64,000 bases of DNA, taken from NCBI GenBank assembly GCA_947471745.1, contig CANJKZ010001023.1:1191001-1255000 (forward strand), given 5' to 3'. This document shows positions 34,501 through 44,100 of the stretch, piece after piece (position 1 is the stretch's first letter; each line of letters opens with the position of its first letter). A model generated the notes under the pieces. The model ran no database searches. It worked only from the letters and a program-made list of their open reading frames with translations, and was not told the origin of the DNA. Position numbers and translations under genes: made by a program. The DNA is from Closterium sp. Naga37s-1. Its lineage: Eukaryota; Streptophyta; Zygnematophyceae; Desmidiales; Closteriaceae.

Positions 34501-37500
34501 CCCTCACAGCCTGTATTGAAATCACTTTTGAGAATTCTCAAAAGCTTCAGCAGCTCCTCACCTCACCTCACCTCACAGCCTCAACCCTGCCGGCACCTCC
34601 CCCACAGCCTGTATAACTCTCACCCTCCACCCAACTGCCGCCCCGCTCAGAGCCCCCACAAGCCCACCTCCACGGTCTCCATGAGGCGAGTGACGTCCTC
34701 CTGGGTGAGCGACGCCTGCCCCAGCTCCAGTAGCTTCTAGCTAGCCTCATCCCCCATACCTCTCCTCTCCAGACCCCCCTACAGCCCCCCCCAGCGCACC
34801 TCCACGGTCTCCATGAGGTGAGTGACGTCCTCCTGAGTGAGCGACGCCTGCCCCAGCTCCAGTAGCTCTTAATATCGCCAACCCCATACCTCTCCCGCCC
34901 ATAACTCTCACAACCCCTCTCACAGCCTCCACCTCCCCACACACCCTCCAAGCGCACCTCCACGGTCTCCATGAGGCGAGTGACGTCCTCCTGAGTGAGC
35001 GACGCCTGGCCCAGCTCCAGAAGCTCCTGCACCACTGACTCGTCACACTCCATCTGATATGGCGAAGGGGGGAACAGGGAGAGGCAGACAAAGGGGAATG
35101 GAGCCCTGTTGACGCCTGCCCCAGCTCCAGTAACTCGTCTACCACTGACTCGTCACACTCCATCTGATGTGGCGGAGGGGGGAACAGGGAGAGGCAGACA
35201 AAGGGGAATGGAGCTCTGTTGACGCCTGCCCCAGCTCCAGTAGCTCTTGTACCAGTGACTCGTCACACTCCATCTGATGGGCGGAGAGGAAACAGAAAGT
35301 GTGCCGGGGAGGGGGAGGAGAAAGGGGAGCAGGGGAATGGCAGGGACGGGACAACAAGGGCGTTACGTTCAAATACCACGGCACACGCATGGCATGGCAT
35401 GACGGGCATGGCAGGGCAGGGCATGGCATGGCATGACGGGCATGGCATGGCATGGCATGGTATGACGGGCATGGCATGGCATGGCATGGCATGGCATGGA
35501 ATGGCATGGCATGGCATGACATGACTCACCATGACAGGGGTGGTTGATCGGCCTGGTGCATCCTCATCACTGTCGTTGCTGTGCCTGCTCAAGCAGCAGC
35601 AGCAGCAACAGCAGTGAGGAAAGAAAGACAACAGATCACTTAAGTCGACTCAACATGCCCTCGAGTCAGCTGAAAGATGAGATCATCGTCATCACTCAAC
35701 TGTTGAACAGTGCACTGCTGAGTTTTGAGGCGCCTCAAAACAATTTTTGAGGCGCCTCAAAAATCGACTCAAGATGCCCTTGAGTCAGCTGAAAGATGAG
35801 ATCATCTTCATCACTCAACTGTTGAACCGTGCACTGCTGTTTTGAGACGTCTCAAAACACTACTTCAAACACTGCAGTTTCAACTGCGTACCTCCTCGCT
35901 GCTCTCTGAGTCCCTGCTCTCTAAACCCGAGCCCCTAAACCCTCAACCCTCCCCACCTCTCTGCTTTTAAAGCTGCCTTTTCCCGCTAGAGACATGCCTG
36001 ACGCCTCTGACACCCACCGGCTCTCTTTCTGGGATTCCCTTAAGCTCACCGCTCGCTCACCCCCTTCCCCTTCATGCGTTTCCTCAGTGCATCCCCTCCC
36101 CTCACTCCGTCTGGTGCGTCTCTTTCTTCTCTCACTCCTTGCACTGTCGCCTCACGTGCAGTGAGGTGTATTTTGAGGCGCCTCAAAATACACCTCACTG
36201 TCCTCTCCTCAGTGCATCCCCTCCCCTCACTCCGTCTGGTGCGTCTCTTTCTTCTCTCACTCCTTCAACTGTCGCTTCACCCCTCAAGAGCCTTGAATCA
36301 CCGCCTCCCACCCACCTCTCTGCGTCTCTGCTCTTGAAGCTGCCTTCTCTCGCTGGTGACATACCAGACGCCTCTGACTCCCACCGGCTCTCCACTTCCA
36401 CTGGGGGACCGTGGACGGAGGTCGGGGTAAGAAGGTCAGGGGTAGGGGAGGAGAGGGCGGGTGTGGGGATTTGACTTTTGCGTCGACTAAAAAATGCCTC
36501 TGACTCCCACCGGCTCTCCACTTCCACTGGGGGACCGTGGAGGGAGCTCAGGGTAAGAAGGTCCGGGAGGGGAGGAAGGAAGTGGGGAGAGAGCAGTGAG
36601 TGCAGGGATGAGGGCGTTTGTAGAGGGCAGAAGCACACATGCTGTGCACAGCACTATACAATACACCCATTATTTTCTTTCAACAGCGACACAAGCATAT
36701 CAAACCCAACTGCCCCCTCTGCAGTAGAATACGCACCTGGCCCCTGCAGTCACCTGTCCCCTCCCCTCACTTCCCCCCCTCCCCTCACCTTCCCCCCCCC
36801 CCCCACCTCACCTGCACTGCAAACCTCACCTGCCCCCTTTGCTCACCTGCCCCCTTTGCTCACCTGCGCCCTGCTCCAGGCTGCGGTAGAGCTCAAAGCG
36901 CAGCACCTCTCTACACCCTCCCTGCGCAACATGCACCAGACACGTCTGCCCCCTGCGCTAAACACCCCTCACCTGCGCCCTGTCAACCGCACCCCTCACC
37001 TGCGCGGCTGCTCCCACCCTCACCTGCGCCCTGCCCCCCCTGCCCTCACCTGCGCCCTGCCCCCCCTGCCCTCACCTGCGCCCTGCCCCCCCTGCCCTCA
37101 CCTGCGCCCTGCTCCAGGCTGCGGTAGAGCTCAAAGCGCAACACCTCGGATTTGGCCAGCTCGTCCCGCAGACGAGCACACTCCACCTGCCACGACACGC
37201 ACGCACATGGGAGAGAGGGAAAGAGGGGCATTTTGAGTCGTTTAGGAATACAGCTCGTCCCTGCATGTGTGCACACACACACGCACGAACGCACGCGTGC
37301 ACACATGCAGGGAGGCAGAGACGGGGCGAGCAAAGGCTCACACAAGTCGTGTTCTGAGTCGACTCAAAACACAACAACCCCCTCACCTGCAGGGCGAGCA
37401 CGCCAGAGTCATCGAGCTCCTCCAGTCGCTCTTCCAGCAGCGCCTGCACCAACACGGGATTCATCTCCGCTGCCCTCTCGCCCGCCCGCCGCTTCCACTC

Positions 37501-39961
37501 GTCTGTGCACCCACGGTAGGGAGAGGGGGTGGTGAGGGTGGGAGGGGGGGGGGGGGGGAGAGGGGGGGGTTGAGGGGGGAGGAGAATCTGAGTCATCGAG
37601 CTCTTCCAGCAGCGCCTGCACCAACACGGGATTCATCTCCGCTGCCCGCTCCCCTGCCCTCCGCTTCCACTCATCTACGCGCACAGGGGTGGGGGGGAGG
37701 AGGGGGGGGTGGGGGTGGAGGGGTCGAGGGGGGGAAGGAGGAGTCATCGAGCTCCTCCAGTCCCTCCTCCAGCGCGCTGGGTTCATTTCCGCTGCCCGCT
37801 CCCCCGCCCTCCGCTTCCACTCCTCTGCGCACCCAGTGAAGGGGGGGGGGGGAGAGGGTAAGGGGAGATGGGGGAGGAAGAGAGAAGGGCAAGAGAGAGA
37901 AGGATTTGAGACGTGTCAAAACTCGACTGCTCCAACGCTGTATTCATCTCCGCTGCCCGCTCGCCCGCGCTCCGCTTCCATTCCATGTCTCTGTTCTGTG
38001 CGCCCAAGGGTAGGGTGGGGGAGAGGGGGAGGGAGAGGGGGAGGGAGAGGGGAGGAGGGTAATAGGAGGAAGGATTTAAGACGTCTCAAAACAAGGCTGC
38101 GCCAAGGTCTAATGCTCGCTCGCCCGCCCTCCGTTTCCACTCCTCTGCACACACACCAGGGAGGAGAGTGGGGGGAAGGAGGGGAATAGGAAAGAAGGAG
38201 TCTAAAACTCGTCAGCACCACGGAGGCAATGGGATGCCCTCGAGTCGACTCAAACCACATCTTAGATGCGCAAGCAGGGCATGGCACGGCACGGCAGCCC
38301 ACTCACCGCAGCGAGAGGCCATGGCTTGCAGCTCCATCTCCAGCGCTGCTGCTTGTGCCCTCGCCTCCTCCACTTGCTTGTCCTGCCAGCCCAACCACAT
38401 CAATCACATCACAGCAATCACATCAACCACGATATGGACGCTTCAAAAACCATCTCCAGCGCTGCTGCTTGTGCCCTCGCCTCCTCCACCCATCTGCTTG
38501 TCCTGCCAGCCCAACCACATCAATCACATCACAGCAGACCGGCGAGGCGAGGCAACGAGACAGATTCGATGCTTGACAAAACTAACAAGGGAACGGAACA
38601 GCGAAGAGACAAACGAGCCCTAAAATGTGCAACCGGAAAGGCAATGTAGCAACAGCGTGGTGAATGAAGGGCGCCATGTTTCCCTCGAGGCACCTCACAA
38701 AACGAAAGGAGGTGTAAGTCGTTGGATGGCAAGAGGAAGGGCTCACAGCAGGGGTGCCATTCTTGAGCTGCTCCTGTAGTAGCAGGTCCTCTAAGGCGTC
38801 CCTCTCCTCGCACACCTGCACGCACGCATGGTCACAAGTATCATGTGGGACAAACAATGTTAGAGGCGAGTCGATTAAAGCTGCTCCTGCAGTAGCAGGT
38901 CTTTCAAGGCGCCCCTCTCCTCGCACACCTGGACGCATGGTCACGGAGTCACGAAATTCACAAGGGGAGGCACATATGACTGCATGATGGGAATGCGCGA
39001 CGGAAAGGCATGACCGGAATGCATGACGCGAATGCATGAGGGGTATGCATGAGGGGAATGCATGATGGGAACGCATGAGGGGAATGCACGACGGGGATCA
39101 ACGCTGGGAATGCACGACGGGAACGCATGCGCGTGAGACCATGCGAACACACAGATGCATCAGCGGGCGGTTACACATCGAATACTGCCTGTGAACCAAC
39201 AGTCACATCAACGCGAGAAGGTACAGGACGGAGATGCGAGCATACGTTGATACAGATACGGATGAGTGCAAAACTACAGTCACCCTGAACCGCGTACAGA
39301 CTGCATTATCATACATGAGGTTTCAAACATGGAGCTGAACCCTAGAAAAAAGCAACAGAAACGTTGAACGGTAAAGCGACATTAACGAGGACCAATACTT
39401 ACGAGAATAGCGCGCGGACAGGGCGACGCGGAGACACACCTGTTGGTAGCTCGCTCGAAGCTCCTCTAGCTCTCTTCCCATGTCCGATAAGCTGTTGGCC
39501 GTTGGACCCTGGTGGCAGCGAAGAGGTACGCGAAAGTGGGTAACGAGACGTATATCGTCTACGTGTGCGTGATCGGGGGATCGGAAATAGTAAGACTCGC
39601 GAGAAAGGAGGATCGCTTTGGAATGCGTTTTGAGACGTCTCAGAAGCAGGTGTGCGGTATAGGACAACGGATGGGATAGCTCGACAAAGAGATGAAAGAG
39701 CTGTTCAAAGTGCCGACATACAAGAAACGACCGCTCCGAGATTTCGTTACAAACCGGGGAGGCCTACGCTGCAGCGCAAGACATGCACTACAAACGCATC
39801 GCGGCTCTGACATCACAAAAAAACTGGAAAGAAAGGTGTCAACGGACACATCAAAGGAGGCGTATCAGCGGACGCATCGGAGATGCATATACACGGAGGG
39901 CTGTAAGAGAATAAGGACTAGCCTGTGGGACGTAGTACGAAGCCATGGTTGCCGCCATCAT
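31501..39961 (-). CDS. Tail-anchored coiled-coil protein, family not recognised
   Basis: Minimal model of 482 aa. Exons: 39893-39961, 39440-39508, 38747-38815, 38307-38382, 37387-37502, 37102-37186, 36365-36400, 35892-35920, 34958-35053, 33147-33239, 31501-32211; all join in phase. The first three exons are each exactly 69 nt (23 codons). Residues 24-270 are Glu/Leu/Arg-rich with heptad-like patterns (GRELEELRASYQQ, EERLEELDDSGVLAL, RRAEKAEREAEQRAVQVQLL), so a coiled coil is likely. The last exon encodes a Gln/Ser-rich linker, an acidic EEEQEQEEVEEREEEEGED stretch and one C-terminal helix (THVLLSVVVAVSIPPLVALV) followed by a basic tail, as in tail-anchored proteins. Layout recalls organelle-tethering coiled-coil proteins such as PMD1, but there is no sequence basis for that name. 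One more exon between 33.6 and 34.9 kb is possible. Confidence 0.7.
32212..32840 (-). pseudogene. Decoy copies of the coiled-coil gene's last-exon start
   Basis: Acceptor-bearing copies of the segment coding SPMDEHKRS lie near 32310, 32490 and 32840, all upstream of the intact last exon (from 32211). GGGA-type microsatellites (32228-32262, 32333-32352) are mixed in. Confidence 0.7.
32492..32832. repeat. 22-bp minisatellite
   Basis: About 15 copies of a unit close to ACACATGAACGTTCTGGGGTTC. The GAACGTTC core is itself palindromic. It lies inside one of the last-exon echo copies: the unit contains part of that copy's acceptor region (TTCTGG). Confidence 0.95.
33506..33570. repeat. Two ACGT-core palindromes
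   Basis: TTTGAGACGTCTCAAA at 33506-33521 and again at 33555-33570. Each is followed by a copy of a GACAGCCTCGCTT / AACAACCTCGCTT segment, so the pair brackets a duplicated stretch of about 50 bp. Confidence 0.9.
33703..33966. repeat. 26-bp minisatellite
   Basis: About ten copies of a unit close to CTCACCCTCCAGCAACCTGC plus ACAACT. It lies in the long intron between the 34958 and 33239 exons of the coiled-coil gene. Confidence 0.95.
33981..34010. repeat. 30-bp palindrome, TCGA core
   Basis: Perfect TTTTGAGTCGACTCAAAA at 33987-34004 within GGTGAC...GTCGCC arms (one mismatch in 15 pairs). It precedes a second copy of the segment CCACCTCTTGCAGCTCCTCA that also occurs at about 33647-33670. Confidence 0.9.
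34165..34560. repeat. 93-bp tandem repeat, each unit ending in an AATT-core palindrome
   Basis: Four units, each with AGCAGCTCCTCTCCTCACC, CCTGCCTGCCCCTCCCTCAC and then CTTTTGAGAATTCTCAAAAG. The palindromes start at 34241, 34334, 34427 and 34525, that is, spacing 93, 93 and 98 (one unit has a 5-base CTCAC addition). The unit boundary coincides with the palindrome. Confidence 0.95.
34670..34880 (-). pseudogene. Two donor-bearing copies of the coiled-coil exon ending in RLMETVE
   Basis: Copies of the segment coding LELGQASLTQEDVTRLMETVE, with the GAG/GTGCGCT donor, lie downstream of the intact exon (34958-35053), at about 34800-34865 and 34675-34735. Two further acceptor-side copies (MECDES(V/L)V..LLELGQAS) lie upstream at about 35105-35164 and 35222-35274. 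Confidence 0.85.
35390..35523. repeat. (GGCAT)n microsatellite with GACGG interruptions
   Basis: Units of GGCAT and ACGGGCATGGCATGGCATG in an intron of the coiled-coil gene. It creates Cys/His/Met-rich shadow frames on both strands. Confidence 0.95.
35723..35858. repeat. Three palindromes (GCGC, GCGC, ACGT) around a duplicated segment
   Basis: TTTTGAGGCGCCTCAAAA at 35723-35740, a 20-bp version at 35744-35763, and GTTTTGAGACGTCTCAAAAC at 35839-35858. The roughly 85 bp between them (TCGACTCAAGATGCCCTTGA onward) duplicates 35644-35722, which itself starts after a partial TCGA-core copy. The duplicated block is therefore bounded on both sides by these palindromes. Confidence 0.9.
36159..36200. 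repeat. 42-bp perfect palindrome, GCGC core
   Basis: Centre between 36179 and 36180; 21-bp arms with no mismatch. The inner 18 bp is TTTTGAGGCGCCTCAAAA. About 70 bp to the left (from 36082) and to the right (from 36208) are two copies of the same stretch, starting CCTCAGTGCATCCCCTCCCC, so the palindrome sits at a tandem-duplication joint. Confidence 0.95.
36476..36530 (-). pseudogene. Decoy of coiled-coil exon 36365-36400, cut at a palindrome
   Basis: An acceptor-bearing copy coding VEVESRWESEA lies upstream of the intact exon. After the codons for ESEA it switches directly into TTTTTTAGTCGACGCAAAAG, a diverged member of the palindrome family. The break-point of the exon copy and the palindrome coincide. 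Confidence 0.85.
36860..36935 (-). pseudogene. Donor-side copy of coiled-coil exon 37102-37186
   Basis: The segment coding VLRFELYRSLEQGA, with its GTGAGC donor, recurs downstream of the intact exon. Several shorter scraps of the same edge (CAGGGCGCAGGTGAGGGCAG-like) are tandemly repeated between 37020 and 37100. Confidence 0.8.
37349..37372. repeat. 24-bp TCGA-core palindrome, one mismatch
   Basis: GTGTTCTGAGTCGACTCAAAACAC, just downstream of the donor at 37387 of the coiled-coil gene. Diverged members with ACGT-type cores lie at 37905-37920 and about 38085-38100, each between decoy copies of the next exon. Confidence 0.85.
37575..38150 (-). pseudogene. Four decoy copies of coiled-coil exon 37387-37502
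   Basis: Copies of the segment coding EWKRRAGERAAEMNPVLVQALLEE start near 38145, 37990, 37831 and 37674, all upstream of the intact exon and each behind an AG. They decay progressively; some also carry the LEELDDS end. ACGT-type palindromes lie between them. Confidence 0.85.
38450..38928 (-). pseudogene. Upstream decoys of coiled-coil exons 3 and 4
   Basis: At 38928-38879 there is an acceptor-bearing copy of exon 3 (VCEERGALKDLLLQEQL then stop). At 38502-38450 there is a copy of exon 4 with a 2-3 base insertion (DKQ-MGGGGEG...) that ends where the sequence turns to unrelated DNA. Intact exons are at 38747-38815 and 38307-38382. Confidence 0.85.
38970..39135. repeat. 12-bp minisatellite
   Basis: Units close to GGGAATGCATGA with many substitutions, in intron 2 of the coiled-coil gene. 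Confidence 0.85.
39628..39645. repeat. ACGT-core palindrome, one mismatch
   Basis: TTTTGAGACGTCTCAGAA in intron 1 of the coiled-coil gene. No local duplication is obvious here, so it is a solo copy. Confidence 0.8.
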
Positions 39962-41123
39962 CTGAGTGTTGCTCTCATGAAAGCAGGAAAGAAAGGTAAC
40001 CTCTAGACCAGAAGAACCCAGGGGAGGACGTGGATGTGAGTATGCTTTGGGGTATGTGATAAATGTGAGCCAGACGAAGCAGGAAGAGCCGTTGCGTGCA
40101 CTGAATGCATGTGTGGATTGGGGTGGATATGACTTTCTGCGCTTTGCCGAACCAGGTGGGTTTGGTCCATGGCGGAAGGGCTTACGGCTGCCGAACCTGA
40201 TTTGTGATGCGAACCTGCGGTTCATCGACACCCCAGTTGGTCTGGTGAGGTACTGCCACATGGAGGACCCGCCAGCCGTGATGGGGGAACGAGGCGAAAT
40301 CTGGCGAAGGAATTTGGCGATTCCACCGACCTGGACACAGTCACAAGGAACTGCGCCACATCTCCTGCCTTTTGGTTGTGGTCAGCCTGTGGCGTTGTGT
40401 CTTCGTTGGTTCGTTCGTTGGTTGGTTCGTCGAGTTTGCTCCCGTTCGGAAATGTCTTGTTTTGTTTGGTCACGTCGAAATTGACGTTCTTGCGCAAATA
40501 GCGGCTTCGTGTCTTCGGGTTCAGCCTTGTACAGTACCCTTCTCGTCGTCACCACTCTGGTCCGGAACTTCGGAATTACGGCGTACGGTCAGGAGGGCCC
40601 GCCCGTTACACTCACGCGTCGTATCGTAGAAGCAACTCTGGGTGCTGAAAGCGCCTGTGTTTACGGCGGACATCCCTCGAACAAAACCCCATTTTCTCCG
40701 ACCCCTCTAAAAGGTCATCGAAACGACGCACCTTGAAGCTACACGCTGAGTAGTTGTGTCAATAAAGCATCACAGGTTAGCATAAAACAAATCAAGCCGC
40801 TCCATTTAGGTCGTCTGAGAGCGTGTTCCTACGGCCTCATATCAGGCAACCTCGTATCAGATTCGCGTCGAAACGCACTAAAACGCATCCAACCGCAGTT
40901 GAACACACTGAAACATTATTTAACCACGCGAAGCTGATACGAGATGTGTCTGATACGAGGTGTAGGAACACGCCCTGAGATACAGCAGGTAAGAATACTC
41001 CTGGTCCATTGTTGGACTTCACCAGTCTCGCCTCACCTCCGCAACATTTCCTTTGAGGCAGCGCAAAAACTGATTTTGCATTACCATTTTGTCTACACAA
41101 TATTTTTGTAACAAACTTGCGAA
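39962..41123. other. Intergenic, promoter of the coiled-coil gene
   Basis: Between the coiled-coil gene start and the 3' end of the Plus3 gene, both on the minus strand. The frame at 40047-40484 (+) has no domain and is not annotated. The region contains the MITE at 40821-40974. Confidence 0.5.
40821..40974. mobile_element. Short MITE-like inverted-repeat element
   Basis: Left end GCGTGTTCCTACGGCCTC matches, inverted, the right end ...GAGGTGTAGGAACACGC; both arms also carry CTCGTATCAG/CTGATACGAG boxes, giving arms of about 40 bp. The internal 60-70 bp has no coding capacity. CTGAGA flanks both ends (40815-40820 and 40975-40980), consistent with a target-site duplication. Confidence 0.75.
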
Positions 41124-44100
41124 TCATTTCCATGATCTCCGTTCGTGCAGTTTGGAATGCAGGAGCTGATGTGACAGCACTGAGTCAAGAAGTGCACTCC
41201 CCCCACGCCTCCACATCTTCTCGCACCAATCAGAGACCTCCACCTGGGCATTTCAAGGACCAATGGAACAAGGCGTTTGTTCTAGTAAACTGAAAACATA
41301 GAACATTAACACCGTTCCAAAAATAAGGATTCAGGAGAAACGACCATGAAACATGTGCACGTTCTTGGCGCAAAAGCACCGGGGAAAAAACACCACACAG
41401 AAGATGATAGGCAATTTACCTCAAGAAATGGCTTGTTGGAGAGGAATTGGCCATCCACTGTGTACTCTCGATCGCCCAGGTCCACCACGAGAGCAAGAGG
41501 CAAAGAGTCCACACACGACGACAGCTCCACATCCAGTGCTGCTGCCCCTGCTACATCTTCTTTGCCTGCCCCTGCTGGCCCTGTCAGGCCTCCTTTGGCT
41601 GCCCCTGCAGCATCCCCCTCTCCTCCTGCCCCTGCGCCTGCTGTGGGTGGTTTCTTGCTCATGCTGGAAATAGCTGCAGAGGAGGAAGAAGCAAGAGAGA
41701 GGGGCACGGGATGGATGCGTGGTGTGAAAAGATGGGATGAGTGGCACCGTTTTTGAGGTGAGCAGGACAGGAGGGTAGTCATCCAGTTTTGTAATGCCAC
41801 ATTCTCACGCTTTTCCTCCAAAACTTAGAAGACGTGTGGGACAAAACTTTGAAGACGTGTGGGACAATATGGGCACTTTGGTTTGGGAGACATCGGCCAG
41901 AGAAAACGAGCATTGGACACCACCCAGGCACGCACCTGTGATTCGTCCCATGCAGTACCCTGTGCCGCCCATGTGCTCGCCCTTCCTGCCCAGCCTCTCA
42001 CCCACAGCTGTCGACACTCTCTTTCTTTCTCCACCCTGAGTCACCAACCAGCTCTCCCTACACTCAACGCGCACCTGTGATTCGTCCCATGCAGTACCCT
42101 GTGCCGCCCATGTGCTCGCCCTTCCTGCCCAGCCGCAGCCGCAGGAAGCACCCCGTTGCTTGCGCTGACAGCTCGCCCTGCGCCTGCCACCTGCCACGGG
42201 GAAATGGTAGACAGCAGAGAGAAGGAATGGGAAGGGTGAATTAGGGTGGCAAGAAATGGGAGGGACCTGAGAAGGAGCATGAAGTGGGAGCAAGAAGCGC
42301 CCGGTTGCCTGTGCTGACAGCTCGCCCTGTGCTTGCCACCTGCCACGGGGAAATGGTAGGCAGCAGAGAGTAATAGCACACAGTGAACAGGGTGACAGTG
42401 GGATGGGTTAAAAAAAAGGAACATGTGAAGGAAGCAGGGAGCACCCCGTTGCCTGCGCTGACAGCCCGCCTTGCACCTACCACCTGCCTCAGGGAAATGG
42501 TAGGCACCAGATAGTAATCGCACACTGTGAATCAGGGTGGAAAGGAATGGGCAGGGTCTGAAAGGGAGCATGTGAGGGAAACAGGAAGCATGCAGGGCGG
42601 CAACAGCGCAGGCAGGGCCTGCGCTGACAGCTCGCCATGTGCCTGCCACCTGGCACATGGCGACACGGGATGACATGAAAAACAGGGGGCAATGGGCCGA
42701 GTCTAAGAAGGAGCATGTAGAGGTTACAGGAAGCACCCCACTGCCTGGATTCCCTTGCCACCCTGCCACATGCCCTCTGCCCCCTTGCCACCCTGCCCCC
42801 TGCCCCCTGCCACATGCTTTCTCCCCCCGTGACCTGTCCCTTGCCACATGCCCTTTCCCCCTCTCCCCAGCCACATGCCCTCTGCCCCTTGCCCTCAGCC
42901 CCTTGCCACGCAACCAGCTCATCTCCTTCCACCCAACCAACCACCTCTCCTCCCACCACTCACGCACCTCTGGAAGTCTCTCCTGAACAGGCGAGCCCCT
43001 TCCACTGCCTCCAATAGCACACCAGGGAGCTTTGCTCCTTCTCTTTTCCCCACAACTGCAACCCACTCATCTTCCCCACCCACCACACACGCACCTCTGA
43101 AAGTCTCTCCTGGACAGGCGAGCCCCTTCCACTGCCTCCAATAGCACACCAGGCAGCCTCGCTTCTCCTCTTTCTCCCACACCTGCTCCTCCTTCCTTCC
43201 CCACTTCCTCTCCCTCCACTTGTCGCCCTTCTCCTCCATTCCCCTGCCGACCCTCCCCACCCCACATCTCCCAATCCCATGCCTCCCCACTTGGGCCCCT
43301 CTGCTGCCGAGCCTGCTGCTGCGCTTCGTGCGTCCGAGCCGGCTGCCTGGCTGTGAGCAGCCACGCCCAGTCATACACCGAATCTGGTGCCGGACCTGGC
43401 ACTGGGGCTGCCGAACCTGACGCCAAAGCAAGGGGTCCACAGGGATGGCAGCCTTGCTCTGGCTGTTGTGTGCCCCCCCCTGTGAGGCCCAGAGCATGAG
43501 GGGGAGGAGAATAAGGAGGGCGAGGGGTGAGAGGGGGAGGAGCATGAGGGGTAGGAGGGGTGAGAGGGGAGAAAGTGGGAGGTTTGGAGGAGTCAGGTCT
43601 TTCGGGTACCTGATGGTTCACTGGTGCCTTCTCAACATGCATGCCTGCTGCTGCAACTGCTTCTGCTGCTCCGGCTGCTGCTGCTGCTGCTGCTTCTGCT
43701 GTTGCTACTGCTGCTGCGTCTGCCCCTGCTGTGGCTGCTGCTGCCGCTTCAGCTGCTGCTGCTGCCATATGTGCATAGCCTGCAGTGGCGGCAGCACCAC
43801 CCGCAGCACCATCTACAGCAGCAGTGCCAGCAACAGCAGTGTCATTTATAGCGTGACAGGAGGGCCGGGTAGGAAGCAGAGGCAGGACAGCAGCGTGAGA
43901 AAGAGCGAAGGGAGAGCATGCATTCACTGCAAGCTCCTCTGGAGCAGCAGGGATAGGAGCAGCAGGAGTCAGGTCAGGCAGAGCAGCAAGGGGAGGGAGG
44001 GGCTCAGGAAGGACTGGAGGAGCAGGGAGAGCAGGAGCAGTGGGGCCGGCAGGGGCAGTGGGGCCGGCAGGGGCAGTGGGACCGGCAGGGGCAGTGGGGC

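Noticed and set aside
35520..35610. Extra exon of the coiled-coil gene coding RHSNDSDEDAPGRSTTPVM
   Set aside because: It has a good donor but no acceptor gives the phase needed between the neighbouring exons, and the model is in phase without it.
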